Positions 32,503-44,883 of a stretch of 64,000 bases of DNA are shown one piece after another. Location of the stretch: contig JADWQD010000014.1 in the NCBI GenBank assembly GCA_016110215.1, positions 496,001 to 560,000 of the forward strand, read 5' to 3'. Below the pieces are notes generated by a model that saw only the letters and a list, made by a program, of their open reading frames with translations, made no database searches and had not been told where the DNA came from. The position numbers and the translations under genes were made by a program. How positions within the stretch are numbered: the stretch's first letter is position 1; every line of letters starts with the position of its first letter. Origin of the DNA: Capronia americana (lineage: Eukaryota > Ascomycota > Eurotiomycetes > Chaetothyriales > Herpotrichiellaceae).

Positions 32503-32884
32503 TCACAGCCAGTTGGGCACCAACCTGATCATTAGAGACCCATCATCCTCTTTGATATTGTACTCTGAGTATGGAGAAGGTGGAGGAAGAGGTTCGGAGC
32601 CAGATACTCTGGTTACGATGGCCGGTCTGAAATCCAATACGGCTCTCGCAATGTCGACGTAGCGTTTATCATCGCGTGCCGTACTCGACGCTGTGACATG
32701 AACCAGGAGCTCGTGTTCGCCCGGCGCCATTGGAGTGGTAATCCTCGAGCCTGCTCATGTTTAGTGAGTGGCAACGTGGTCCATCTGACCGCCGCAGAGG
32801 TGGTGGCTGTGTATCACCGACACAAAGACTGCTCCGTGTAGGCTTTGTTCGAATGCGTCCGGCAATCGAGAGCGCAAAGGTCAT
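32503..32884 (-). CDS. Small hypothetical protein (104 aa)
   Basis: Two exons, 32884-32818 and 32750-32503, joined across a 67-nt GT-AG intron with a CTAA-type branch site before the acceptor; phases agree. The protein starts with a short hydrophobic stretch 'MTFALSIAGRI', too short for a sure signal peptide. It continues 'MAPGEHELLVHVTASSTARDD', 'YVDIARAVLDF' and a Pro/Ser-rich segment, and ends 'LMIRLVPNWL'. I do not recognise the family. The codon pattern and clean splice support a real gene; expression data would be decisive. Confidence 0.5.
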
Positions 32885-33452
32885 TTGCGTCACCCGGTTG
32901 ACGGCGCTTATTCACGATTTGTGGGAGCAGATGTTGATGTAGCAACGAGTCCACACATTGTCCGGGAGCCCTGTTCAAGCAGGTGACTGGCGTTTTGCGA
33001 GGCCAAATGGGTTTGGAATTTCAAATCTCACGCGAAAACAAGAAAAGCGCGTCACTTTTGGTCCGACGCGGCTCACCAATCATCTCTGCCCTTCATCGCT
33101 AGGGATGCGAGCCTTTCAACACAAGGAAATGACCTCGACGGACCCTTGTTCATTGGCCGTTTACCACGTATAATAGCTGTCGGATTCCTACATTGCCGAA
33201 TGGAGCTGATTCACCTACCTCCGCTTGGATCGAGAAGAGGAGGTTTTCGACGCAATTTGAGTCAATTGACTAGCACCTGCAAGAATTGTGCAGACTTGGA
33301 AAACACATGCAAGCCCCGCTTGAATACTGGAGCATCTCGTCCGGATGTCACCAGAGGATGGGTACTGTGCAGAAAAAAGGCATGCTACAATGAAGCCTCA
33401 ATTCGAGGAAGAACAAAGGGAAATTGTCTGGGAAAATGCATTCTTTAATCGT
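32885..33452. other. Intergenic region upstream of the 104-aa gene
   Basis: About 570 bases between two minus-strand genes. No coding or RNA signal beyond short shadow ORFs. Confidence 0.3.
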
Positions 33453-36303
33453 TCATTTGCTCTCAACGCCCGACTTGTTCTCTAGGGCGTTCGCGAGGGC
33501 GTTCGCGTGCTCTCTGATCTTACTGAATTGCCATGGCCAGTCGATGACATAGAGAAATGGTCTGAGATCGTGGCGATTATCGTCCGGGTTGTATGCACTC
33601 ATGTGCACGGCGGGCGTCAGAACTGTGCTCTTATGTCGATTCATGGCGTAGAATCTGAAGAATCTCTGCACCTTGGTGGCGACCTGAAGTGGCCCGTATC
33701 CAAGATCCTGCCATTCGACTAGGAGTTTCAAGTAACAGGACCATGGGCCCAGTTTTTCAACCTTACGCAGTACTCCGAATGTACTGAGTTCATCGTAGGT
33801 AAGGCCCATTTCGTTCTCCGATTCATCGTCCTGGACTCCCGCCGAGAGAGGGGTGAGTTCGGCGGTGGGACGTGCGTCGATGAACTCAGAGATGAGTGGC
33901 ATGTTCCACTTCTCGCGAGCCCACGCCAGAAATGCTCTCGCATCGGACTTTGATATGCTTCCCAACGGCGCAATATCGGCAGATGAACAATCGTACTTGG
34001 TCTGGAGTCCTCTCGGGTCATATCAGCAATCTGGTCTGAAATGAACAGAACCCCGTGACAACCAATGTCACGAACCCCATACGACGATTCAGGAAGAACT
34101 TACCAAGTAGCCTCTTAACGCTTCGTCGACATTGGCGCTTGAGAGGACAAGCAGACTCGTTCCAGCTCTTGGCCTCTTCCGAGCCAATGTGCTCAACTGA
34201 GCCATCTCATACGCAATCACCATTCTGTTCCGCGCCTGAATGTTTTGTCTCGCGAGGTTTTCTGCAGCTGTGCCTCCTTCCACTAGGAATCTCGGCTTGA
34301 AGTTCAGGGCTGTGTGCACGATGTTCTCGTGTGCAGTCACCGTCTCGTCGATATTGATGTCCGAATGATATGCGCCTATCTTGGCAGCCAATCTCTTTGA
34401 ACGCGATCTCGTTTCGTCTCCGCTATGTTCCGTTGCCATAAAGCACGTGTGAAGTAACCTCTGCACAATCTCCTGCGGCGTGCTAACTGTAAGGTCTTTT
34501 TCGCCGGTGATTCGACGTAGATCCGCCAGCGTGTTGTCCTCGCCAGAGTTGATAGACTGTAACACGACGTCGGCCATGGCAAAGACGAAGAGAGCAACAG
34601 TCGCGCTATCGAGACCTCCAGAGAGCGCAAGGAAAAACCCACCAGCGCTGGACCTGGTGAGGTACTGCCATAAGAATGCAGCTTCCGCCCTGTAAATCTC
34701 TTCCATGGGATTAAGAATCTTGAGAGGGATTTCCCGCGATATTTTCAAGGTTCGGGAAAAGAAGATCTCGTCGGCAGGGCGTGAGAGAGATAGGTCGCAC
34801 TCGATGCGTGGGTACTCTGGTTGAGCTGCACCTTGGACATTCCGCGAAATGCTGCTTCTGTAGCTGCGAACTTCTTCGAGATCGATTGTGGCGGTAATGA
34901 CTTCAACAGGCTTGAGCGAGAATTGCGTAGATTGTTTTAGCACGCGACCGTTGCAAAGAATCATAGAAGAGCCGTCAAACATCATCCTGGCCTCGCCATC
35001 TATCGCCAATTAGAGTCATTGCAACTGCAGCGGGTCTGCAGGGTCAGCCCTCACCAACTCCAGTAGCATTAGCATAAACATAAATGCCTCCCAGTTTCCG
35101 AGTGCAGTTCTGGATTAGGCTGAGTCGGGTGTTGAGTTTCCTCAACTCGGCATGAGAAGCGCTCCTACAGGTCCAAATGTTGTGTCAGCAATCCGATCTT
35201 GACAACACAGGGAATACTAAGACAAACGTCTTGAGCGGCAGGATACGATTTTTTAAAGAACTTACGAATTTACAATGACCTCTACCCCGTTGAGACCCAT
35301 GTTCGTGGATGGGTTGGACGGCTATACACAGGTTAGCGGTTCCTTGTCATTTCCGTCGAGCTGAAGCGACCTCGTCCTGGCACCATGACCGAGCTCTAGC
35401 CGGCTTCAAGTAGAATAAGAGGGTGCATGCGGTATTGCAATCTGGGTTTCGAGGTGGTTCTTACGGTAAAGAGCTCTTCGCACGTTTCACACCTGGAACA
35501 TCAATCGTAAGCACCCGAGAAGCTTGGAATACCGTGATAAGGTTCGTTTGGAAGTATTTTTCACTTACCCAACCGATGTGTCCAATGTAGAGAGCACGGC
35601 ATCTCCAATTGGGATCGTCTTCTGGCCAGTGATGTCACTGATGACTTTTTCGAGGTAATACGTCTCAGTGGTCCTCTCCTTGACCCAGGCTGTAAAGTGC
35701 CGAGCTTCACGGTATAGGCCGTCGTTGGCAAGGCTCATTTTTGGTCGGATGAAGAAGATTTTCTTGTATGTGAGCAGGATGCGACAGTTGTAACGCACGT
35801 TCTGGCGCAGATGTCAGCAGGGACCGGAGCCTCCGTGATGTTGTTGCCTACTCTATGCCGCACACCCATGCCCACGTCGATAAGCATGTCCTTACAGATA
35901 GGATCATTCAAGATCTCTGCGACTACCTCCCAGCTATGAAAGAAGGTGTCACCCTCAACTGAAAAGTTCGGAGTCAACGGATAGTGTGTCATGGCTGAGG
36001 GCAATTGAGTCGCTCAACTTACGGTGATGGTCGAGGCATCCGTAACCAGGAATCTCCAGCTATTACGAGTCAGTTTCCTGGCACGTATAATATCGATTCT
36101 CGTTCTAAAGTGTGGGCATGGCGCGGTCTGCCATCACACAGTCGTGGTCCATAACAAGTCGGAAATCGTACCTCGGGCCCCGTACGTAGTTTAGCTCCTT
36201 GGGCTTTTGCTAGTCGTATGCTTTCTAAAATTCGCTGAAGATTCCCTCGAAAGTCGAGGGGCACACTGGGAAGGGTGGCACTCGCGACGGTAATGAAAGT
36301 CAT
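33453..36303 (-). CDS. QNS1: Glutamine-dependent NAD+ synthetase
   Basis: Nine exons, all on the minus strand: 36303-36172, 36059-36023, 35958-35852, 35801-35569, 35492-35465, 35321-35266, 35164-35055, 34999-34104 and 34001-33453; 715 aa, the usual eukaryotic length. It converts deamido-NAD+ to NAD+, using ammonia released from glutamine. The N-terminal nitrilase-type glutaminase keeps all three catalytic residues: Glu in 'GPELEIPGYGC', Lys in 'FFIRPKMS' and Cys in 'VGCETCEELF'. The synthetase half has the PP-loop 'SGGLDSATVALF', 'HTCFMATEHSGDETRSRSK', 'NIQARNRM' and 'SANVDEALRGYLTKYDCSSADI'. Several normally invariant spots differ, such as SGGLDS-A-T for the usual SGGIDS-C, so this may be a divergent paralogue. 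Eight introns, one exon only 28 nt, explain why simple ORF searches see only fragments. Confidence 0.93.
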
Positions 36304-39054
36304 GTTGCGTCGCAAGTGAAGTGCGGGACTCTGCTGTAAATGAAGATTATGCTGAATAGAGGCTGGATCGAGCGGACGCTGGCGGGAGCTCGGTGTATGC
36401 CTCGAAGATTGAAGGGTGGCTGTTGTAAAGGTCTGCAACTCAGAGCAAGAAGTAGAAATTGTATCAAGTAGTTGTGGAGGACGCCTTTGTCTAGATTGAT
36501 GGGGGACTTTCAATGAGTTACGATGACATCAAGGCTTATAGACGATATTCGAGTCAGCCAAAAACAACGACAGCATGATCCCTTCACTTGTGAAAACATG
36601 CAATCGCTGGAAACTACCAAATGACTCCCGTATTCTGATCCGGATGCCAAGAAAGACGCAAGTATTGCCAGAATTCATCGGACAGGCAACTTAGCCGACA
36701 AATTCCGAGTATCGGGGATGACCACTCAAGAGATTCTCACCGGATCAATAGCGAATATGTGCAGCTACCTAATAGCAACAGGGTGGAAAGCCCGTTAAGA
36801 GTGCTGTGTCATAGAATAACCTGATGGAAGGTTGTCCTTATATTGGCACCAAAAGTGAGTTACTAGCCAGCAGGATTTGGTTCAGACCGCGGGGTCGCTT
36901 CATTAACAGCACCGCTGCTGTTCACTGGCAAAGCTTCGAAGCCCAGCCAATCCCACCTCCTGAGCTACTGTGGTCTCTGTCGAGATGGTGCAGCACAAGG
37001 CATTTGCTCAGGTATTAGAACCGCAGGAGGCACAGACCGAGAGCTGCAAAATTTACAGATGGGTGTTCCAGAAGTTCTGGCAAGGCTGCAGCTGACATAT
37101 GTACGTCCCGCCCAAGAGTGTCCCGAAGGCCTAAATCCTGCCGACTGTGTACTCCGTACTATCGTCATAGGGGCCTGGGTTGCATCATCCCGAGCGTGTC
37201 ACTCCGCCAGGTCAGCCCTTCCAGGCCTCTAGGCCGCTTCGGGCACCGTTTGGCGGGACTTTGACGCAATTGTAGGCGCTGTTCTCGGCACACTTCGAAC
37301 GGAACATTCATCGCACAAATGCTCTGTATTATGCCCAGTGTCGCATTCGCAATCAATGGTGTGCCCAGGTAAGATGAGCCCAGAGGCAAATATCCGTGCT
37401 CAAGAACGGATGTTCATCTCTTCTTTGGGTGATAGAAAGCCACGCTCCAGCAACTCAACTATGCGGGACAGAGCTGCCTAAGATGCCCATTATGTACCCT
37501 CGTACTGATTGCGCAATTATGCCCATTGTGCCCCATTGCATCCATACTGTGTCCCTGGCGGATGTCCGGATGAACGATCTAGAGACTTACACAGGACCTA
37601 CTCGTAGAATTCTAGACATGTCAGCTTCGCGTCTGTGTTCTGCTTCGTTCATTCGGCATTCGGCAGCCACAATCTCAGCGCTCGTATTCTTTACTGTTCC
37701 CTCACCGATTTTGCGAGTCGCTAGCGAGCTGTGCAATGCTATGATTGTGGCTGTGCCTGATTATTTGAGAGACGTTCAACTAATCTGTTGGCGGCGCACG
37801 ACATCATATCTGCTCTTTTCCACAGATCCTTCGAATACTGACCGAACAGGTCACCCCACTGCGGGAGATTATCGCCCCTGCACTGTCATATATTCGTTCC
37901 CTGTCTTTTCCTCAAGATCATCATATCGGTCATCCACGGAAGTCCCTTCTCACCTTCCCCAGCTTGCGCATCCGATTACTTCGCGTCGCACAACCCGCCT
38001 CCGCTGTGCCTTGTCGCCTGACTGTGCGACGCTACACCACCGCCCCTAAACATCCTCCGACAACCAGCCCGATCTTTCTCGCCAATCGACCGTCATCCCT
38101 CGCCCTGAGAAACCTCCGGGCACTTGCTCCCTCCCGTCCTTGCGCACCACATACGGGCTGAAGAGCGGCCACTGGCGTAGCTTGTCTGCAGGTGGAATAG
38201 TGCAGCCGCCGCTTCAACGTCGCAGCATCTTGCATCGACGCCGTACTACCTGAATAACTCCCGTCTTCCACTACACACTTTTCGCCAGAAAGAGAGGAAG
38301 TATTCCCTCGAAACATTCTCTGCCCTTGGCCATCCTCTGTGCGTCCAGCCTCGAATTGGGCCCAAGACCCGCACAAAACCAGCAGAGCAATCCCGAGTGT
38401 GTGAATATCGCCTTGGAGCCGGTTCCGCCTCCTCTCGTTCGTTCTCCGTTTCAGTTCTCAACGCTTTGTCCCGCAGACCCCGCGAACACGTCGCTTTCAC
38501 CAGCGTCAACCCCAGCTACCGGCGGCTCGTAGACTTGGCTTGTCATCGACCTGGCCGCGAGATCTCCAACGCTTGGTTACACAGAGTCTGCCTACCACGA
38601 TCAGCAATCTTGTCCCGCCATAAAACACTCCCCTGCATCTCGACCCCTCCAGCTCTGAAGTCACCACAAATCCTTTGTGTCGACCTTAACTTGAGGCGCA
38701 ACCCCAGGCTTGTCTCATGATTAGTCTCAGAACAGCATGCTAATGACCATTTGCCCACCTCGGTTTCTGCGCCATAGTGTTTTGTCTTCTTCTCCGGTCT
38801 AGGCGATTGCGTGGCTCTTCTGAAAACCACAGCCGCGCCTTCCATTCTCGACCGACTCTGACCGGCTATCGCCATTTCCGGGCCTCATTTGTGGAAAAGT
38901 TCCCAATCAGAACGAGACTTCAACGTCGCTACGGCCCCAGATCTACCTTCAGACAAATTGCACATCGAGAAAACAGTCGTCATCGTGAAGCGCACTCGCA
39001 CGAGGAAGACTATTTGTTATTTTGACATCGCACCCAAACCCTATACACCCCAAC
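36304..39054. other. 2.7-kb gene-free stretch between divergent genes
   Basis: Between the NAD+ synthetase start (minus) and the bZIP start (plus). From about 37800 to 39050 the plus strand is rich in C and CT with few long frames. This fits a long promoter and 5' leader of the bZIP gene, possibly with upstream ORFs (several short ATG frames at 37964-38161 and 38777-39025). ORFs such as 37396-38049 have no domain. No transposon, RNA gene or repeat recognised. Confidence 0.4.
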
Positions 39055-40781
39055 ATGCAACAGTCTCCCGACATGGACCCTTCAGGTTGGACAGGTCAAG
39101 ACTATGCGCAAGGCACCATCTACAGTAAGTCTTACCTCGCCTGTCTTACATCCGCTTTATTTGGCTGCACATTCATGTGCAGCCGACATTGTTGAATCGC
39201 TCGGTTTCGGATCAAGGCGCAGACCGAGCTTTTCACCACCAACATCTTCAGCCTGATGATGGCGCGAGGCGCACATCATCTTGTCTCTTGGCAAGGCATC
39301 AGCTGTTGCTGGAACGGTCAAGACCAAAGCATCGCGTCGGGTTATGTCAGTCGGGTCGCTAACGGTGTGCGAATTTCAGACAGTGGAATGCCTGGAGACG
39401 ACAGCAGCCCAAGTGGCAATCTTAACATGGGTTATCTGAAAGGCTTCGGTGGGATGCAGAAAAAAATTACCAGAGGTGTGCACTTCCTTTCCCTGACCAA
39501 GGGACTCGGCAATAACCACTCACAGATGGTCAACCTGCCAAGAGGAGAGGCCCTAAACCAGACAGCAAGCCAGCACAGACCCGGCGGCAAGAGCTTAACC
39601 GACAAGCTCAAAGGTACATGCTCCAGCTCTCAACATGCATGGGGATGATGCTTATTAGGAAACAGAACTCACCGGGAACGGAAAGAAAATTACATCAAGG
39701 CCTTGGAACTGGAGCTTGCACGCCTTCGAGAAATATACCTCATGGAACAGAACACTCGCGATTCAACCATCCAGCAGCAGAAATTGATCATCGGGACTCA
39801 ACAGCGAGAGATCCAGGGTTTGAGAGAGATCCTTGCATCCCGCGGGATTGCTTTCGAAAACGAACTGGAGAACCGCAAAGCCATGCTGGCGATGAAACCG
39901 AAACGGGAAGAGAACTCGATGACTCCGTCCTCGATAAATACCTTGAGTCCGCAGTCAGCTGGAAATAGATCGGCCGGCTATGGAGCGGTGGGGCGCCCAC
40001 CCGGTTCGGGAGCAAGCGGATATTCTCTCCAGGCATACTTAAGCAGCGCTCCTATGAGTTTGTCGGGCCACTCGCCTGGAACGACACAGTACACAAGTTC
40101 ACCGCAAGGGCCAGACATACAAGAGTTCTCTATCAAACAGGAAGAGGACGCTACACCCGATATGCCCGGAATCTTTGAAAAAGAGCCACAATTGGGCATT
40201 GACTTTATCCTGAAGTAAGTGTCGACCTGGCGTCTTCCTGATCGACTCAACTCTGACCCGTTATTTTCAGGCTCGAACAGACATGTCGAGACCACGAGGA
40301 ATATCTCGTGCGACGATCAATGGACTCACCTAACACCGAAGAAGAGGCGCTGTTTTCGGGACATGCGTTAATGGCCAGCTGCCCGCCTCCAAGCTATATC
40401 GAACGAGTCCCGGCGCAAAATGGCGGTCTGCAGCCAACGTACGAGCACAAAGTGCCCGATGCGGAATCGGTGCAGATTCTGAATAACTTGCTCAATCTGA
40501 GCCAGACGTTAAAGGGTAGCGCCATCCCAAGTGGTCAGGTCACCCCTATCATGGCGCTGCAATCGCTGAAGGGCCACCGAAACTATGCCACTCTAACGAG
40601 AGATGATGTATTGGGCATGATTGATTCCATCAGAAGCAAGGTCCGATGTTACGGCTTCGGTGCTGTGATGGAAGATTTTGAGCTGCGTGATGCCTTGTCT
40701 ACCATATTCGCAACGAAGCCGGAGACGTACGACCAGCTGGGCACGGATTACACAGCGGAAATTGAGGAGATGTACTCGTGA
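39055..40781 (+). CDS. bZIP transcription factor
   Basis: Five exons: 39055-39124, 39380-39475, 39526-39613, 39666-40214 and 40271-40781; 437 aa. The first intron is long (255 nt); the others are 50-56 nt. The bZIP basic region is split between exons 3 and 4. After splicing it reads 'RRQELNRQAQRTHRERKENY', with the signature Asn-X7-Arg. A zipper with regular Leu/Ile spacing follows through 'IKALELELARLREIY' and 'QQREIQGLREIL'. A Lys/Arg/Pro segment (AKRRGPKPDSK) just before the basic region can serve as a nuclear signal. The middle is Ser/Pro/Gly-rich; the C-terminal 150 residues look helical ('SVQILNNLLNLSQTLKG'). The class resembles a conserved ascomycete bZIP distinct from AP-1 and Gcn4; I cannot name it. 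A second in-frame ATG at 39073 is an alternative start. Confidence 0.88.
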
Positions 40782-41059
40782 TGCAGCCTGGTGTCGGCTT
40801 GCTTGGAGCGAAGCGCTTCTAAGCCTTAGTGATTTCGGATTCTTCTTGGTGGCTGTCTTGATCAATTGCATTTCACCCGAGGTGGGAGGACTACGCCCAT
40901 CTGCACGGCTAAGCACTTGATGGCACGGCCCTGTCGCAGGATACGGGCTGTGGCTTTTCTGTACACCAAGATCCGCGAGCGGTAATGGATCAAGTCCTCA
41001 CTTGTGGCTCTGGTAGTCAGTGCAGCGCCATCGTCCCTCAGCTCTGACTGAACCCCCAA

Positions 41060-41859
41060 TACACGCTCCAGCTGCAATGTTCAAACGTCGAAGTCATCCA
41101 AACGAACCTGTACGTCCCAGGGGAGTGCACAAAGATTATGACGCGCGCCACCACCATCCTCTACATCGGTCCGCCTTTCCACCCCCAAGAAGTCACATTG
41201 GGGATGAACGTGATCGACGCCGTCGTGAGGGAGTCGAAAGCCCCTGCCTCCCCCATCAGGCACTTCAACTTCAGCTCCACTCTGAACCCGAAATCACCAA
41301 GCTAGGGCACGGCTCCCAAAAGGCCAGAATTGAGGAATATCTTACCGAATCCGGACTACCGTACATGATCCTCCAACCCAGCACGTTCATGGACAGTTTC
41401 CTGGGCCAGATCATCAACCGGAAGGAGATACAGACAGCGGAGCCTACGTACACAGCGCCGTTCCACCCCGACATCCGCTTGTCATTCTTTGCCTGACCGA
41501 CCACGTCGACATAGCCGTCAGAACCGTCCGTGAAAGGGAACGGATTTCTACGCGACGTACGAGCTCGTCATCACCACCCCCATCAGCGCGAGTATGTGTC
41601 GCGGGTGGGTGAAGTGGTGGGCGCGACGTTCGAGTTTCAACAATGGCAGTCGAGCAGGCGAGCAGGATTTTCGTGGCCTTGACGTGCGGGCACGGTCGGG
41701 ATGTTACTCAGGGATTCGAGGACTGGTCGGAGCGTATGCTGCCGTACTATGAGAGTCAATGGTTCTACCGGGAACCCGGGCTTGCTGGAGTTGATGTTGG
41801 GTAAAAGGGCGACGACGCTCGCAGAGTTGGCGAGGTTGAAGATGAAGGAGGCGAGTTGA
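41060..41859 (+). pseudogene. Frameshifted NmrA-like NAD(P)-binding protein gene
   Basis: Translating all three frames gives consecutive pieces of one NmrA-family protein. Frame one has 'NVEVIQTNLYVPGE' and 'LGMNVIDAVVRES', up to 'RHFNFSSTL' near 41285. A shifted frame carries 'KARIEEYLTESGLPYMILQP' and 'FMDSFLGQIINRKE', up to a stop at 41494-41496. Further pieces follow in other frames ('TDHVDIA', 'EYVSRVGEVVGATFEF', finally 'GNPGLLELMLGKRATTLAEL' before a stop at 41857-41859). No GT-AG intron pair explains the shifts near 41285 and 41490. NmrA-like proteins are Rossmann-fold NAD(P) sensors related to the nitrogen-metabolite repressor. The nucleotide-binding N-terminus is missing or unrecognisable. 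I read it as a decayed copy; assembly error is the alternative. Confidence 0.75.
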
Positions 41860-42393
41860 GACGGGTGCCCCGGTACTTGGACTTTGTTCCGTGTACTATG
41901 GTCTGTAAGACAAGCGGTTGGGTCACATCTGGTTGTGTCCCATACTGGGGAGAGACACAAAAGATGGAGACGAGTCCAGCATCAAGAGTGTCGTTTCCGG
42001 CCGGTCATATCATGTTGTGTTGTGTCATATCAAGCCTTTTTGTGGTCGAATATTATCTAGAGGACCTTGAGCATCTCACGCCGTGTGTATGACTGGCAGG
42101 ATTACTGATTGATTGGCTGATTGACTGGTCGATTGAGTCCTAGCATCCCTCCCTTGTGCACCTCATGGTTTGAAATGGTCCGATTTCATGGAGCCTGATG
42201 GAAGCAGCAGTTGTGGCAGCTTTGGATGGTCCGCCGTATTAGCGCTTCACGGCACTGTGCTCGACCCCAAAATGCCAAGATTTCATTTGCTAATTTTTGG
42301 TGTATCGCATCGCAATCGATTATTGCAGCTGGCCGCCACTGTTCGTTTGCTGCTCGACAAGTCGGCGATTGTCCTATCTAAACCATCGTCAAC
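41860..42393. other. Intergenic region upstream of eIF3d
   Basis: About 530 bases with the eIF3d promoter. A short ttgattgg/ctgattgactgg repeat lies near 42100-42135. Nothing else seen. Confidence 0.35.
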
Positions 42394-44270
42394 ATGCCTG
42401 GAATCAGTCTTGCAGAAACTATCGGCTCCCTGAACGTCAACGACGAATGGGGACCCGAAGTTACCACGTCCACAACCTTGGAGGGTGTTCCCTATGCCCC
42501 ATATTCAAAAAGTGATAAACTCGGCCGCATGGCCGACTGGACACAAGAAGGCAAAGAAGGTCGAGATCGAGGTGGAAGACAATATGGCAGAAACTTCAGA
42601 GGTAGATGACCTCTCAACTTCAGGCCTTAACATGGGACTGACTTATTCTTTTAGATCAACAGGTCTACGGCGCGGGCACATCCTCGCTATTCGCCGTGCA
42701 GTCCGCCGAAGACGAAGCCACCTTCTCGGTCGTTGACAACACTAGAGCGACCACCAAGACTAGAGGTTTCGGCCGAGGTGGAGTGACCATCTTCCGCGGT
42801 CGGGGCCAGCGAGGGCAGGCCCAGCGTGGTGGCAGAGGAGGCTTCCAAAGAGTGGGACAGAACCAGAGGACGGGCCAGCAACAGGGCCAATACTTTGACA
42901 ACAGGGGAGGTCGAGGTGGGCGCGGTCGTCGATTCGGATGGAGGGATTACGACAAACCGCAGCGGAATCGCGACGCCTCAGTCAACATCCGGCCCGACTG
43001 GATCATGAAAGAGGAAATCGACTTTAACAGACTCGCCAAGCTGAACCTCGAGACTCCGGATGGCGAAGATGTTGAAAGCTACGGCTTTCTCTATTACTAC
43101 GACCGATCGTTCGACAAGCCTCCCGTGAAGAACACGGAGCGAAAACTCCTTTCCCTCGACCGCGCTGCCTACAACGTGACGACCTCTGCCGACCCAGTCA
43201 TCCAGGAACTCGCCGAGAAAAACGAAGCCACCATCTTCGCAACATCAGACATCCTCTCCATGCTCATGTGCGCAACACGTTCCGTGTACAGCTGGGACAT
43301 TGTCATCTTGAAACACGGCGACAAGATCTTCCTAGACAAGCGCCCCGACAGCTCGATTGACCTTGTCACCGTGAACGAGAATGCTACGGACGCACCCCTC
43401 GAAGCCGACACCTCATCCACGCCCTCTCAGCAACAAACCGGCGTGAAAGCAGACAGCATCAACACGCCCTCCAACCTCGCCAACGAAGCGACGATGATCA
43501 ACCACAACTTCGCTCTTCAGGTCGTGATCGAGAACGCCAATTCAAAAATCGAATTCCCCCGCCCGAACCCCTTCTACAGTGCGTCCGAAGAAACCGATCC
43601 GCTAGCCTCCAAGGCGTACAAATACCGCCGATTCGACATCAGTCTCAACAACGACGAAGAACCCATCAACCTGATCGTGCGCACGGAAATCGACGCCGCG
43701 ACCAAGAACAACATCTCCGGTGAAGACCAATTCCTCGTCCTCAAGGCCCTCAACGAATTCGACCACAAAGCCCAAGGCAGCGGCGGTGCCCTAGACTGGC
43801 GCACAAAGTTGACCTCTCAGCGCGGTGCCGTCGTCGCAACCGAGATGAAGAACAACAGCTGCAAGCTCGCACGGTGGACCACGCAGGCCATCCTTGCGAA
43901 GGCCGATCAAATGAAACTCGGCTTCGTATCACGCGCGAACCCCAAGAGTGCAGCCAACCACGTCATCCTCGGCGTCATGGGCTACAAACCCCGCGAATTC
44001 GCCAGCCAGATGAACTTAGGATTCAGCAACGGATGGGGCATTGTGCGTACGATTGTCGATCTGGTGCGCAACTTTGCAGAAACCGCCGATGAGGAAGATG
44101 GAGAAAATGCGGGCCAGAAGGATCACAAGTACGTGCTTGTCAAGGATCCGAACAAGCCAGTCATTCGGCTGTACGAAGTGCCGCTGCATACTTTCGAGGA
44201 TGAAGACGACGGGTTGGCTGGTACGGTAGGCGGTGATGACGGAGCCGGCGAGGACGGCCTGGACGAATAA
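42394..44270 (+). CDS. eif3d: Eukaryotic translation initiation factor 3 subunit D
   Basis: Two exons, 42394-42601 and 42655-44270 (intron 53 nt); 607 aa. eIF3d is a peripheral subunit of the eIF3 complex on the 40S ribosome and can bind the mRNA cap. The N-terminus has the conserved 'WGPE' and the 'PYAPYSKSDKLGRMADW' stretch. An RGG/Arg-Gly-rich RNA-binding region follows at about residues 105-185 ('FRGRGQRGQAQRGGRGGF', 'NRGGRGGRGRRFGW'). The cap-binding-type core begins at 'RPDWIMKEEIDFNRLAKL' and runs to 'EVPLHTFEDED'. The C-terminal tail is acidic, as in other fungal eIF3d proteins. It is a housekeeping gene next to a decayed NmrA copy. Confidence 0.97.
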
Positions 44271-44883
44271 GGCTAGAATTCGGGATCGAGCAGACAGATG
44301 TCTATCCGTCTTGGATGCGATGTCTCCACATCCAGCCCCAGGACACGCCTTGCTGAGAGACGTTGTCAGATAACAAGCGCGTTGGGTGGTGGATACCTCG
44401 ACGACGGCCCAACTTAGTGGAACAGCGGCAATGGCGATGCTTTTGAAGCTATGGATCGGTCAGTGGCGACTACCAGATGCACTGTACTGCTTGTTCCTTT
44501 TGCGCGTGGTTGCCGTCCCTTCCAACAATGGCATGACAAGGCCGGGCACAGGCCGATGGACCACGTGGGCAGCAGGCATGACTCTTATGTCTGGAAAAGC
44601 TATTGAAAGCCGTAGGCACTGGCACACGATAGGAAGTCACGAATTGCGATGACCGGGAAAAAGAAACGAATGCCATGCATGCTATTGAAACCGTTTATTT
44701 CGGAAACGAATTCTCCTTCAGAGAATGTGCTTAGAACTCGCGGGCGCCGTGCTGTTGCTGTTTTGTGCTATAGTACTATGCTACTTGTACATTGGAAATT
44801 TCCTTTTTAAAGAGTAGGCGATCAATGACCCAGTCGCCATTTCCAGACGCCAAAGAACGTTCCACATTTCGCCAGTTCTTCAC
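44271..44883. other. Convergent intergenic region between eIF3d and pirin
   Basis: About 610 bases holding two 3' regions. No coding or RNA signal recognised. Confidence 0.35.

Noticed and set aside
37396..38049. A 217-aa plus-strand ORF before the bZIP gene
   Set aside because: Sequence is C/T-rich leader-like; the peptide is Ser/Pro/His-rich without domain and lacks conserved features.
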